This document shows positions 23,701 through 36,929 of a DNA stretch of 64,000 nucleotides, piece after piece. Below the pieces are notes generated by a model that made no database searches, was not told the DNA's origin, and saw only the letters and a program-made list of their open reading frames with translations. The stretch comes from Rhytidiadelphus loreus (Eukaryota; Streptophyta; Bryopsida; Hypnales; Hylocomiaceae): positions 44,125,348-44,189,347 of the forward strand of contig OX344764.1 in NCBI GenBank assembly GCA_947034895.1. The letters run 5' to 3'. Each line of letters begins with the position of its first letter. Within the stretch, counting starts at the first letter, position 1. The translations under genes and the position numbers were made by a program.

Positions 23701-23996
23701 TTGTGCTCGCCTTGAACTTTGGGTACTCCGACTCCCAACTGGCTGCGCTTGAGCTTCTTTGTTACCTCTCGTTGAACGTCCCGGAGAGTGAAACCTTAGC
23801 CAAAGCGAATATTGTTCATGTCTTGAAATCGACTATTCATGCGAGTCAGTTGTCGCAGCTATTTGCGAAACACGATTCGGCTCGACCACTCCTTAATGAT
23901 GCTATTGCCAAGCTTGAACTTTATCAGTTACGTAGCTCTAGTTTTAACAAAGATATTGATTATCATTCTCCATCTACAAACAGGTTGTTGGATTAA
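20758..23996 (+). CDS. ARO: ARMADILLO REPEAT ONLY (ARO) protein
   Basis: Three exons, 20758-21552, 22122-22826 and 23466-23996, all phase 0, give 676 residues; Arabidopsis ARO1-3 are of similar length. The N-terminal helical domain (about 1-160) has the family signatures FRQECSDL, LLRQAARFS, LYERPTRRI and SIGDVSWLLNIS. Armadillo repeats follow, for example EEGGAAPLLRLLKEG, SQGAIRLLVALLAHQ, VEAAHALWRLAAGHVKNC, YNSVMAVKEIAAAAGRD and AALELLCYLSLNVPESE, and the C-terminus contains LELYQLRSSS as in ARO1. AROs bind RopGAP-type proteins and confine ROP GTPase activity to sites of polar growth (established for Arabidopsis). Both introns begin with tandem copies of the preceding exon end (see separate entries). 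The exon 1-2 join (KVQ then LQVARVVA) was chosen because it aligns to ARO1 without gaps. No U-box is present. Confidence 0.92.
21514..21670 (+). repeat. tandem duplication across the ARO exon 1 / intron 1 boundary
   Basis: Copy 1 (21514-21587) contains the last 39 nt of exon 1, the donor GTAGCG and intron sequence. Copy 2 (21604-21670), offset by 90 bp, repeats the same exon end and intron start. In copy 2 the donor GT has become GG (CAGGGAAAAC), so it cannot act as a normal 5' splice site. Unspliced read-through would end at TGA 21658-21660. Confidence 0.8.
22818..23330 (+). repeat. tandem duplication across the ARO exon 2 / intron 2 boundary
   Basis: Unit 1 (22818-23100) begins in the last 9 nt of exon 2 and runs into intron 2. 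Unit 2 starts immediately at 23101 with the same GAACTTCAGGTGCTGTTCTC and stays alignable to about 23200, then more loosely to about 23330. Here the duplicated donor (CAG|GTGCTG at 23109/23110) is intact. Use of that second site would retain a stop at 22848-22850. Confidence 0.8.
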
Positions 23997-24044
23997 TTGT
24001 TAGCCTCCTCAGTTTTTCAATTTTTCAAACTCTTTTCTTTCCCC

Positions 24045-24065
24045 TTCTTCTTCTTCTTCTTCCTC
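24045..24065. repeat. (TTC)n pyrimidine tract in ARO 3' region
   Basis: A short TTC run with a flanking pyrimidine tract, 50 bp after the ARO stop codon. Confidence 0.7.
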
Positions 24066-27000
24066 TTATTCGAGATCAGCTTCGTTGTAGTTCACCATTT
24101 GACACAGCAGGAGCTTTCTCACTCTCTCAAAAGTGTAGCATATATTGACTTAAAAGGCGGATGCAAGGATCAGCTTCGTTGTAGTTCACCCGATTATTTG
24201 AGGTAGGCCAGATAAAGACCTCTGGATCCTTCCACTCGTAACAAAATTAGGGCTTCCCTGTGAAAGTAACAAGGTTTCATTTTTCAGGTTTGGGTATTGT
24301 CACAGAAAATGTGAATGTCCCATGTCATCATGTGGTTTATAAAATGGGGCAAACCCAATATTGATCTCTACATTTTGCAAACTGGTCCTTTGTATACTCT
24401 TTTCTTCATATTTCTCGTCTATTTTTGAAGGCAAATGATAAGAAGAGCTGTTCATTAGGGAAAATCATGTTGTACTCCTGTCTTTTGAGTCTGGAACCCA
24501 ACTTTGCTGGAATTGGTCATCAAGCTGAATTTGTCATTACCAGTATGCGGTCAAGTTCAATGAGCTCCTCTGGTTGGAACAGGATATGATTTCTGCTGTT
24601 GATTGCAGAATGACTCCTAACCATGGTCACCTTTCCTTTGTTGATATGTGCTGGCTTCCATCTGTACACTCATGTCATTATCTAAGGTTTCTCTTAGTTT
24701 TTGACAAGTTTTGGCAAGTTTTTGGTGAGTTTTTCTGTGCCTTGATGTAGTCATTTCACCTCACGTCATCATCTAAGGTTGCTCTTAGTTTTGGGCCAGT
24801 TTTGGGTGAGTTTTTGGCGAGTTTTTTCTGTGCCTTGATGTAGTCAGTTCACCATACATCTCTGCTTGCTTGTGGCATGGTTTGCTTGCCTGACTATGAT
24901 GTTGTCTGTACTTGAAGGCTGTCAATCTCACGGAGCCTTAGGTTGGTGAAGGGATAGTGTCATCAGCCACAGTCGTGCACGTGGATCAAGCCACACAGAC
25001 AGACACACGTGGATTCATGCTCATTTTTGTATAAGTATCATCATATGGGACCATGAATATCACGAATTTCTCACACCCAGGCTAAGCTTAACTTACGGTT
25101 CCATGGGTTCCACCAGTAATCAATGGAAGTGCTGGTCATCATAAGTGTCGCATGTGTGTGCACATGTGTTTGATCATCACTTGTTGTGTTGAAATTCAAA
25201 ACTGCTGTGTTAAGTTAACTTAGTACCTTGCAAGATCAAAACTCTTCTGCACACATAACTTAAGCTTAGTTACTTCATTGATGGGATTGGGACCTCCCAC
25301 AATCTTTTGCTGCAATTAATGACCTCCAGTGAGTAGCTGAAATCACAATATGCCAATTCAGCAATGGCCTGTTGAAATGGGTCAAACTGTCAACTACTAC
25401 TTCTTAAGATGTGATTTTGTCTCCCATAATGTGAAGTCCTGGTTTGGGGGTCACTCTGTACTTCCCTTTCTGGTTGATGAGAAACAGATTTCTGGTTGAT
25501 GAGAAACAGATTTAGGCCAGGTTGAGATGAGCGACTGGACAAAATAATTGCAAACTTAGGTGATTGGCTGAAATAGCATCCTTGTCCAGTGAAGTCGGTT
25601 CAGACTTAGGGTTTGTCCACTTCTTCAACCTACCAGGTCACCAACCAATGTAGCCAATTCAACAGACAAGACAGAGAAGTTTTGGGGCTTGCCTTGGGGG
25701 TGAGTGACTCCAATGTAGCCAGCTCAACGGACAAGATGGAGAAGTTTTAGGGCTTACGGCTCTGAACTTCTCTGGTAGAGGAGCACTCCTACTTTGTCCA
25801 GCAAGTTGAAGCCATGTCTGATGAATTGAACAACACATGCAACAACCTGATGACGTAGAAGTACTTTGAATGGATGAAAGATTGGCCGGTGTGTGATTGT
25901 TCACCTTTTTTCCAATCAGACACTTGTCTAAACCAAACTTTACAACAATTGGACCCTAATATAAAGTGGCCCTAATAAATATATGTATTTTATATTTGAT
26001 AACTTTCATTCCACCTAAATTCATGAGATTTTTTAACCCTTGGATGGGTTGGTCATCATGGAAATCATCCATTTTCATTCAATGTGAATCATTTGTTTAA
26101 AAAAATCCAATAGTAGTCAGTAGAGGTTGAACTATTGTACGTGCAAGACCTTCCCTTTTCACACAACATTCCAAGGATGAACATTTACACTTCTGTCCTA
26201 ATCTAATGTTCATGGTGTCCTTCTACGGTTAATTCACATTTCAATTGCAAAAAAGAATGGTCAGAGTCAATGGCCCACATACATTAGTTTGCTAGGTGAT
26301 GATTCATGTTGAAATGTTAGATTGTCAATTCATAGGTTGAGGTTGATCCCTCATCCTTATACAATCCCCGTGTAAAACGTGTCATATTGTTCAAGAATGT
26401 TGTGAAGTTCATCCTACAATTAAGGTAACTATACCTAAAATCATATGAATAAGCTTTGTGGCATAACCAATATGCTCTAGAAAATGAACAATAATTTTTG
26501 CACATTAGTGAAGGACTTTGAATCAAAATGCAATTGGTTCCATAGTTTTTGGACACATTGTGAATTAGTTAAAAAATTTCAAAGATGCAAGGTGTAGGGT
26601 GCTAAAAGTGTTATGTAGGTGATGCCAAAACGCATTTGATGCCAGCACATGAAGAAATGACATTAGTAGTATCAAAACATATCATACAAAAGAGGTTAAA
26701 ACAATACAAAAAATACCCAAAATTGACCACTTGTAAGGTTGTCACCTCTACAATATTATAAATAGAATTGTACAGTACATTGAAAGGAGATGATCCATTT
26801 TTTATCAACCTCCCATTCTCGTAGCTTAGGTTACTTAATTTTTGATTAGCTATGCTATAGGTGACAACTCAAGTATAGCATGACCATCATGAGTAACAAA
26901 AATGTCCAGGAGGTATACATTGAAATCACGTAGTGATCACAACATATACATTGAAAGCCACAATGATCACTTACATCAATTTTGTAACCATCCTATGGGT

Positions 27001-28797
27001 GGAAATTGGTTTGCCTATATACCGAGAATGGGACAAAGAGAATCTTCACGAAAAGAATTCATAGTAATTTTATTTTGAAGGAAAAAATGTCAAAAATTAT
27101 GAAATCCTTCTAAAATCTATTTCTCTATACAGGGAATTTTTTTCTCAACCTTCCCAATGTTGTAGATAGGCTAAATTGCTTAAGTGGTTAGAAATAGGGG
27201 ATCCTCTCGATACTCAAAATGGCCCCCAACTCCACCTTATACTTGTCCTCTTAATGCACACCATTTGGGGTATCCTCTCTATTCAATTTTCCTTCAAAAA
27301 TAGGGGTCGATTTTCAGCAGTGGTTCATTTTATGACAAGAAGTTCCATTTTTTCAAACTTCAAAAGGGTGTATAGTATTGGTATCCCAATCCATTCCGAT
27401 ATTTGCACATTACATACAGTCTGGCAAGTCAAGTGTCAAGTGTTTTTTCATTTGTTTTAGGTAGTACAAAAAGCAATAATCACAAAAAGGATGAATTCAT
27501 TTACAATCACAAAATAGATGAAATAGTTCATTTATTCATCCAAAACGATGTACATTCATCCAAAATAGAGTAATATTGTCCCAAGATTTGATAGCAAATT
27601 AACAATTGTTACATCCATTAAAAAAAAATTGATCGCTTTTCAACAAAATTTCACTCCAAAGTAAACACCCAGGTCCAGTGCCCGAGTTTTGTTTGTTGCA
27701 GTATCATGTTGTATGATTGATGTGCCCCTGCCTGTACGGTCAGTTCCTTCTCACAATCTCGGCCCCCCCAACTCACACAGCAGTCCTGATTTCTGTTGTA
27801 AGTCAAGGTATGGGCGAACTGCCCATAACCCAACCGAATAAGCAATTGGGGACATGACATAGAGTACAAGAAGGCAAAGGAAATATATTTCCACACGTGC
27901 AGAGATAGAAGTGAGGGGGACTGCCAAAATTTGGTAATTTTATCACTTGAACTGAAATCACTCTGAATTTCGGAAGGCAGAAGTTGCTCTGGACCCACTC
28001 ACGTCCAATGTGTCCGCTATCCCAAAACCACTCATTCCATAGACTTCTTCTTGTTCACTTTGGCACTCCAAACCAAGCACACGTGTCATGAAAAGAATGG
28101 AGGAATTGATGGCCAGAAATCAATCAAAAACTCCCATCACGTTTGGAAATGAGTCCCAACCTCTTCCTGAAATTTCACACACTCTAAGTTATTGATTGAT
28201 TGCTGATGGGGCTGTGGTTGGTGATGGGTGGTTCTACCTTAAGGTACGCAGTCCATTCCCATTTTTTTTCCATTTTTTTTGTAATAAAGGTAGGTTAGGT
28301 TGTCTCATGTTGGAAGCTGTTTGAAACTGATGCTCTTGTCGCCTCTCGTCAAACTTATTAGTACTACTACTGCCCCCCCAAAATGAATTCAACAGAATGG
28401 GGTGGGATATTTTCGATCGGAGATTGGGTTACACAATGGGTTGTTCACCAAAGCGCTGGAATGTATGGTGAATGGGAATACTTCAACTTTTCGATGGATT
28501 TGGGGATACTTTTCCGTGGATGGGATACAGAGGCCGTACAACCTGGCGCGAGGCTAGCGTTCTCTCTCTCTGTGTATCATAATGTCAGTATTCCTTTGTC
28601 TTCTTTGAAGGGGTTCCCCCACCGGGTGTCAATTGCCTACTCATTGGGCGGCTGGAAATTGGACATAACTTAGAGTGAATGAAATGGATTGTATCTTAGT
28701 GCAGAGATTCACACTGCTATGTCCAAAGTTATAATTGTGGAAGTCATGTTCACTGGGTTCAAGACTGAAAACATTCTCTTGGGATCGTTTTTACACC
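24066..28797. other. intergenic DNA with small tandem duplications, no gene
   Basis: Two local tandem duplications are clear: a unit of about 90 bp at 24673-24763 and 24764-24853, and a unit of about 46 bp at 25645-25690 and 25710-25755. From 26 kb on the sequence is AT-rich. The 96-codon ATG frame at 28383-28673 has no motif and sits in otherwise non-coding sequence; I do not call it a gene. Confidence 0.5.
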
Positions 28798-29102
28798 TAA
28801 GGTAGTATGCTCTTAAAGCGACCATTTAAGAGCTGATTGCCTATCAGGGAAGCTAAAGTCCTTAAAAAAAATTTCATTAAATTTTCGCAGGAAGAGAAAT
28901 GGAATTAGCATCTAACCCAAGTCATTTCGTATTTTTTGGACCTTTGTGGAATTAGTTACGATTTTTTAAAGTTGAAACACAGGGGTCACTGAAAGTGACC
29001 ATCTCCTAAAATGTACACTATCGGTACATTGAAGAAAGAAAAATGTACCCCTGCATCATGATCGCTTTTAGAGTATGGGTGCTATCAGAGCAGACTTCTT
29101 TA
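28798..29102 (-). mobile_element. MITE, 'GGTAG' family copy D, inverted
   Basis: Starts with the family terminus TAAGGTAGTATGCTC, but the interior is the reverse complement of copy A (for example CATTTCGTATTTTTTGGACC at about 28922). The far end is degraded (GCTTTTAGAGTATGGG, then a second end-like CAGACTTCTTTA). Confidence 0.65.
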
Positions 29103-29341
29103 GAGGCTAGACCAACTCTCAAGCCAACTCCCCATGAGGCCAATTGTAAAAAAATTTGAGATCCTTTTGGATTGAAGGTTGTCCTGATCTAAGCTTACTT
29201 GGTAGGAAAAGATTATAATGGGGGCCAATTCTCCCATATGTAAAAGCCTCGAGGCCAAGAAGACAGGCTTATTCAATAAAACCTAAAAAAATTCAGCCCC
29301 TTCCTCCCTCCCTCCCTCTCTTTTCAAGGTTGCTTTACACC

Positions 29342-29545
29342 TAAGGTAGAAGGCTCAGAAAGTGCTCATCTAAGAGAAGAAAGATCCTTGTGAAGAAACA
29401 GGTGAACCCAAAGATTTTTCTTATATTTTTGTGGGAGAAAAAAAAATGAGGAACACAATAGTGGAAATCTTTAATAATTTTTTTTTTTTACTTGGAATGA
29501 ATAAGATACGATTTTCCAAAGTTAGAGGTGCCTAGGTCCCTATTA
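29342..29545 (-). mobile_element. MITE, 'GGTAG' family copy E, partial
   Basis: Begins CTAAGGTAGAAGGCTCAGAAA and continues with interior sequence related to inverted copy D up to about 29545, where similarity is lost. Only 240 bp separates it from copy D. Confidence 0.45.
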
Positions 29546-29580
29546 ATTTTTATAGACACAACTGTGATGAATCAAAATAT

Positions 29581-30290
29581 GGCTTTGAATGGAGCCAATG
29601 AGTTTAAGAATGATCCTGAGCATGCCTTTGAATGGAGTCAATGAGTCTAAGAATGATCCGTTGTACGTTTCCATTCAATTCACTTCCCACTGTAAATCAA
29701 AATTTATTGCAACCCCTAAATGACCAAAAGTATCTTCACATAGTCCAATTCAAAAGTCAATTCAAAGTCCAATTCAAAGCATTGTAACTTGTGCATCCGA
29801 TGTTCAAGTTCAATGGAACTTGTTGTAAATTTGTGTTGTCTCTCTCACTCTCTTCTAGTTTGTGTGGTAAAATTTTCAAATCAATCCAAGATATACTATT
29901 TTTTTGGAAGCCAATCAAAATTCACAAGTTCAATTTGAGTCCACCAAACTGCATTTCATGGCTGCAACTTTGAAGGCTTGTATCTCTTTCATCCAATGTT
30001 AGTTTTCAATAAAAAAATTTGGATTATGTTTTCCTTTCAATCTAGTTATTGTGGTAACATTTTCATGTCAATCCAAGTTGTTTTAGATGTTTGGAAGCAA
30101 TTCAAAGTTCAAAATTCCAACATTTTTGGATTACAATGAACTTCAATGGCTTGTTTCTTCTTCATACAACATCCATTTCCAATGAGAAAAGATTGAAAAA
30201 GTTATGCATAGTAGTATAGTTTGTTACATCAATATCACATCAATCCAAGAAGTTACAAGTGATTGAAAAGCATTTTAGGAGGAGGAGGTT
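29581..30290 (+). repeat. diverged tandem array and dispersed repeat
   Basis: Two 40-bp units (29582-29658) share TTTGAATGGAG(C/T)CAATGAGT. From about 29780 a unit of about 175-180 bp recurs, marked by 'ATCAATCCAAG' or 'GTCAATCCAAG' at 29879, 30066 and 30239 and by 'GGAAGC(C)AAT'. The part at 29950-30115 is matched in reverse orientation at 62785-62950, so the array contains a dispersed element. Confidence 0.5.
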
Positions 30291-33200
30291 CAACCTAAGA
30301 TGTGATTTTTGCAATTTTTCTTGTTATTTTTTGACATTTCAAAGTCATTTTGTAGACTTCACCAAATTCAAGACTTTATTATGAGCAAAATCACACGTGA
30401 TGGTGAACCATGTCACTTGCTCAATAGCCTAAAACCACACATATGGGATGGCAGTTTCTCACTATACAAAGTCACTTCCATTTCTACATCCATGTGTACT
30501 ATTTTGGGGACTTCTATAGGGGCAATTCTTAATGCCCAAAGTGTTTTTGAAAATCTTCGTATAAAGGCTGGGCCAATATCCCTTGAGGCTAATTGCACAA
30601 AATCCAATGAATTTGATTTGTTGACAAAATAATATTTTATAAAATGAAAAAATTTAATTGAAATTTGACATGAACCCTAAGGCCAAGAATTGGCCTTCTA
30701 TATATGGTGCGCCCAATTAGTGAGATTGGGACATATCAAAGCATGTCTTTTTTGAATAAAAATTCATTCCACCAAATTAGGCCAACCTCTAAGGGTAAAA
30801 GGTTTGGAATTGATTTAAGCCTTTTATTTAATTACAAGTGAGGATTTGGGGCCTCTCACAAAACACATTGGTCCGGCCTCTAGGTGTAAACTTTGGCCCT
30901 TTAGTATGACAACTACATCTAAAAATCATTGGAATAAGCATGTGAACAACTGAGCATAACACCTGTTCTTTGGGTTGTCTTTGATTTTTGTTGAATCTTT
31001 TTTGGAATTGATAAACAATTGCAAACTCTCTTTGTGCTTTTTTATTTTCAAGATGTTGTATGAATGAATTATGAATTTTCAAAGTATTGAATATGGATGT
31101 ACAAAACAAGGATCCTAACCCCTAAAGGACTAATAGAATCTATAATCCTAAATCCTAAAGTGCTTTTGATTTCATAATTTGGATTTTTTGCAATGAGATT
31201 TTTAGGATGGATGCTAATCAAACTAATCCAATAGTGAAGCTTTCTTTCACATCATTTTGATAAACATTAGAAAAGTTAAGAAGGATTTTTTCAATTCAAT
31301 GTGAAATCTCACAGTTGAAAATATATTTGAAAAAAGATCAATCAATATTTTTTTATTTTTTTATTATGATACATGTTCAAAACATTCAAACCATTCAATT
31401 GTGAATAATGAAGTGAAATTTATAAATAATTTTATTTTGTAGTTAATGAAGGTAGAAAAAGCATATAAAGTTGTTTTTTGAACTCAATTTTGAAAATTTT
31501 CAAATAAAGTAAAAAAACAAGATATATATTGTTTGCTAGAACATTCTCATCATTGGGATTTACAATTCTCAATTTCTTATCAAAATTTATTAGTGATTTA
31601 AGTTTTCCTTTTATAAAATACCATCTTTCACTTTATAGTTTTTTAAAAGATGAATATAAAAGGTTTTGTTAGACTTTTTGGCGTGTATTCTCAACCCATT
31701 TTCTAATATCTTGGAAAAATTGCATAAGTTTTGGATATATGTGTTTTCTCTAAAAATGTTGAAAGACAAAACTTCACCTTTAGGAAGGGCTAAAAAAATA
31801 CTTTTTGAACTTGCAATTAGTGGGGATTTTCACTCTAAAATTCAAGGATGATGTATTAGAAGTGTAGATCAAGGTTGGCATTTCCTTATTGAAATTTTTT
31901 TCTTGAAAAAAAAGGTTCAACTTCAACTAAAAACAAAATTCTAACCCAATATTTCTTTTTCTCACCATACAAAAATTTTCTTTTTGAAAAAATGAGTTTC
32001 CTAAAATTTTGACTTCTATTTTTAGAATTATTTTTTGTTGCCCCTGCACTACAAATGCAATACTTGAACAAATTAACTAAAGGATCATATAATTGAATTT
32101 GTTAGAAGATAAATAAAGATGAAGATTTTAGCCTTGCTTTAGGTACAAGTATTTTGAAGCAATTTTGGGCCTCAAAACACTGCAATATTTGAGGATCTAA
32201 ACTAATGAGAACATGGTATGTGTAGAGTATAGAAATATGCTCTGAGAAGACCTTCACAACAAATAAGACCAAATTCTGTGGGTCTTCTTGTGGACTATAA
32301 AGACTATGTTTATATTAATATTAGACTCTCATATTCAAAAGGGTTATTTTTTAGACAAGAATATAGATGGAATGATTGAAATAAGATTTATTTATGGTGG
32401 CAACAAAATTTCATCCTAAACAAATGTTTGCACTTTCTGTTGGTGGAACTTATAAAAATGCTTATAAGTATTTTTGAAATTCCATTATATGATCCATTCT
32501 TTTGGAAATTAAATCACTAATTTGTCACAACAAAAAGAGAAAAAGAACAAGCATACTAAAATTGCTATTTCAAGTATGTAGTTTTCAAATTTATAATAAA
32601 TTGTTGAAGAAGTGTATTATTTTTTATTTTTTTGTTTTGAAACAAATGAAACTAGTGTATAATTCTTTGAATAACAAAAAATAAACTGTAAGAAGTATCA
32701 TATATTTTTTCAATAATTGAACAAATTTGGTTGAAAATCATGAATTTCAAACCTTACTGAAGCAATGAATTGTGAATTTCCATTGGGATTTCCATTCATC
32801 AATTTTTGTTATAGAAATGAATAGGAACTAACCCCATAACCTTGATTCAAATAGCTTGTGAGGATGTTTTGGATCTTTTGGATCAAGGAGGCCTCAAGGA
32901 TGGAAAAAAACATTTTTGCTTTCAAATATTTAGGCAGTTTCTTGAATCTAATTTCAAATAAAGATGTTGTATATTCTTTCTCTGGGATAATTTTGGACTT
33001 TCCTACATGAAAAAATAGCAAATCAATGGATCACTGTGCAGTACCCAAAATCCATTTTTCCCCTTGAGGGAACAATAGGTTTTCACTTGTAGCGTCTGTT
33101 GATGCAAAGTCTCCTCTCCTTTAATCTTGAGCCAACATGTATAACACTTTTGAACACTTTTAAGCACTCTTGAAAAGTGCCACATGGGTCCTTTCAAACT

Positions 33201-35099
33201 CCAATAATATCTTCTTGAATTCATCAGGAAGCTAACTTGTAGTCACACAATTGGTTGTTTTCATGCCTTTTTGTTTATTGAAGCTTGCATTAAAAAATTC
33301 CAAAATATAACAGGAATCTCCAAAAATATGGGAGAAAACTTTGAAACGTTGTCCAAAGATATAAAATGATGTAAGGTGAACCAGCCCATTACCACCACCC
33401 TTCTCAAAACTGCCCTCATTTACATTTGGTGTACATTTTCCCTCTGAAATGTACCCCATGTTGGATTTGCTGGCTTGGGGTCAGAGTTACTTTCTACTTC
33501 AGCAACACCCATCGACTTTAGAGTTTAAATTTCATACCAGTGTCCCAAACAATTTGGAGTGCATCAAATCAATACCCATTGCCGTGTGCATCTGTTCAAT
33601 TGAACTGTTGTTATTTATTTTACCTAGAAAAAGTCCGAGCTAAAATCAAATTAAGCATGGTTTGTATTAATAAATTATTTTAGTTTTTCTTGTTTGAGTA
33701 GTGGGTGTTGTTATTAGAAAATGAAGAAGGTTTAAGGTAAAACAACCCATTGCGTTCAAATGACCCATAACGGACGCCTAATGATTCTATGGTGGTTTTT
33801 CAAACCATAATCAATGTCTTTCATGATAGTTATGGAGTGATTGATGATCTCAATAGGTACTTCCAACTTTTCACTATAAAATTCATTGTAAGAATTGATT
33901 TTGAGGCCTTCCATGTTAGAAAATATTGTGATTGTATTGGGTAGGTATTGGATTCATTTTTTGTTGGTTATGAGGTAGCCTACAGACTCTTTTGGGTTGA
34001 TCACTTAAAAAATTCATAACAAATCCATACTTTGTCTGAAAAATATAATTTCACGTGTCTTCATTATTTCTCACATTTGTCTTCATGTAGAAAGTTTTTT
34101 GAAAAATTTCAGCAATGGCATGAGGGCAGACACCTAATTTTGACCACAATGGGCTATTTTACCTTACATAATGTTGAGAAGAGTTTCAAAATTCTATAAT
34201 TTTGGCATCCATTTTTAGAATTATTTTTTGCCAACCCAAACCATTGGGGACAATAGTATGAGAAATGACAAACATTTGAATAGATGAAGAAAAATAAGAA
34301 TTTGTGTTCTTTCATTATTAGAATAATGGTTTTTAAGCACCAATGAATACTGTCAGAGTGTAGTGCTAAGGGTCTACATATTGACTTTAGCTCAGTGTCA
34401 ATGTGGGGCTGTAGCACCAAACTTTGAAACTATTCATTGGTGCCCCAATACCTCTTTTACACTAGAAAATGTTGGGACTTGTTTGCATTAGTTTATTGCT
34501 CAAAATTTTTGGGCCTAGTTCTCAAGGGGGTGATTTCCAATATCCTACAAAACTAAAAACACCAACGGCTTTCAAAGTTAAATACCTTTGAAATGATTCA
34601 AAATATTTGAATAAATTACCAAAATGACTATACATATGTTGATGCATAATTGAATATATTTATAAAGTACGTAGTAAAATAAAATAATTTCAAATTTAAT
34701 CATAGATAAAAAAAAATTCATATTAGTAATTTATTTTCAGATTTATATCCTTCAACTTCAATCATTGAATTGGATAGTTAATTTTTATTAAAATCACCCA
34801 TATAAAAAATTGATTGTTTTCTATTGCACAATGTATATGAATCCTATTTCTATATTTCTTGGATTTAAAAAAAATTAAACTCTTAGAGTACATATAAATT
34901 TCATTTCAAAACTTTCAAAACTTTCAAAAATGTTCACCAAAACAACTTTAATTTGGTTCGAGACAATGTTCCCAGAAGTGGCTAAAAATCATCCAATTTC
35001 TACCAAATTTTTTGGTGAACTAAATATACATGGTGGGAGATCTTTGGGAAAAAATCATAGCACTTTTGCACAATAGATGAAAAAAGAAGTTGCAAAATT
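30291..35099. other. AT-rich intergenic DNA, no gene
   Basis: Nearly 5 kb of AT-rich sequence. A short motif block (TTTTTAGAATTATTTTTTG) recurs near 32020 and 34210 with related flanks, indicating an old dispersed repeat. No supported coding or RNA gene. Confidence 0.5.
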
Positions 35100-35345
35100 T
35101 TTGCTTCATCCCCGTCACCATTCGCAGTCATCCGCTATGAGGGGGCTAATGTGGTATCTGATTCACGATCTGCACCGTCCATTTTTCGTGAGGGTAACTC
35201 TATTGTAGCTGCTGATTTTGCTAGAAGATTAGGGAGGAGGGTTTCCCATTAGCGCAATCATTAGTAACTTCGTCTTCTTTTTGTTGAGTGTTTTAACTCT
35301 AAATTTTTTTGGTCAGGCGCTAACACGCAATTATTGTCGCAATTT
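35100..35345 (+). pseudogene. possible LINE RNase H C-terminal remnant
   Basis: A frame of about 50 codons ending TAG near 35252 reads SIFREGNSIVAADFARRLG, similar in pattern to the C-terminal RNase H helix of plant non-LTR elements (REGN..AD..A...G). Upstream reverse transcriptase was not recognisable. Composition here is more GC-balanced than the flanks. Confidence 0.3.
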
Positions 35346-36929
35346 TTTTTTGCGGGGCGAAGTAGGCACTGGTGTGATCCGCTTCGCTGTTGAGTTCTTG
35401 AGATCAGTGCCTTTGCTGCCTTCTAGAGTTTCAGAACTTCTAGAGGAACTGTCACTCTAATTGAGGAATCATTGGAATTCAAAAATTTATTCTTGTTTGA
35501 ATGCTTGTTGCACCTTGAATGTTTGTGGTAGAAACTTAGAACGTTCACTTGGTGGAATGGAGGCTTTAGGCGCCGTTGGTTTAGATTGCAAGCATGAATT
35601 CCTAGAGGTGGTGTAATTTTTGAGATTTTCTCTTGTATTCATTGCATTCTCTAGAAATGGAGGCTCTGATTGAATGAGGTTTTTAGTTTGTTGGAGTTTG
35701 TGTCTGTGAACATTGACAAATGGATTATCGAGTACTGGTAATGTTATTTTGAACCGACTATGAAAATTCTTCTTCTGATTTTGCTTTCACTTGCATCCGA
35801 TTCTACTTTCTACGTTGGTTGTATAATTTTGCGATTGTTGTTTTCTACTGTCGTGTTGTGCTATTTTTTGGGACTGCCGATGGGGTTTCAACATTTCAAG
35901 GACCGAAAAAGGGGTGACCATCCAAATTCGAGAGAAATGAGCCCCTTTCGTGCTTGGTGCTAGTTGCGCCAGTCACAGAATTAACTTGGTGGTAGAGACA
36001 CTATCTAACTATCCCATAGTTTCATGATTGGAAGGACTATTCCAATATGTTTACTCATACTTTTGTCATAGTCACAAACGGCATTTTGAGCTACAGAAGC
36101 TAGTTGATCTCATAGAAACTAAGGCGAAAAAAAATGTTGAGGAACGTTGAGACGCGGTGGATTTCTATGAGGAGTCCAACGCAAAGAATCATGGATGAGT
36201 ACTGAACCTTGTTGGTGAAGATGGATTTGGACATGTCCACATCTATTGGACAAAAAGGCAATGTTGCTGCTACTGGTAACTTTCACTTTTTCTTTGATGT
36301 TGAGATTCTTCTGTCGTTGGTCTGCTTCATACATATGTTGAATGTTGTCCATTTTCTGATCAAATTGACACAAGTACGGGACATTTTATCTGTGATTTTA
36401 TACAATCAATCAAGGTTTGTCAATAAGAACTAGCTAGGATGTTCATTAACATAGCCTCAGCCTATAAGACAGTGGAGTTCAACCGGTACCACGGGCTTGT
36501 GGAACTAAAAAGTACCGACATTCCAATGGAGTGGATGGAGTTGCCGAGTGACAACGACATTTACCACTTGATGTTTAACTTTGGCATAACAACGGTTTTT
36601 GCCCGATGTACCAAGTATGGCAACAAATATTTTTGACTCAGAGGAGTACAACCGCGTACAAGACATGGCTGAGCAACAATTTACAAGTCAGTCTATTTTT
36701 CTTGATTGCTTTTGCTAGCCATCGCTGTCAAATGAAGTTGTCTTCTTGAAAGTGTTTATTGTCAATTTGCTACATTGAGTTTTGTGATGTAGATTTGCAC
36801 TTTGGGTTAGTGTAGAAGTTTAGGCTTCATCTTTCAAATTTTTTTGACTTGCTCTTCTGGTACGTTGACTATACTTGGTTTCGGTGGCTGAAGGCATGGC
36901 CTTTGGTGTGCATTGTGCAAGTTAGTTCA

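Noticed and set aside
28383..28673. 96-codon ATG frame
   Set aside because: No motif, no splice context, surrounded by non-coding sequence; chance frame is the simpler reading.
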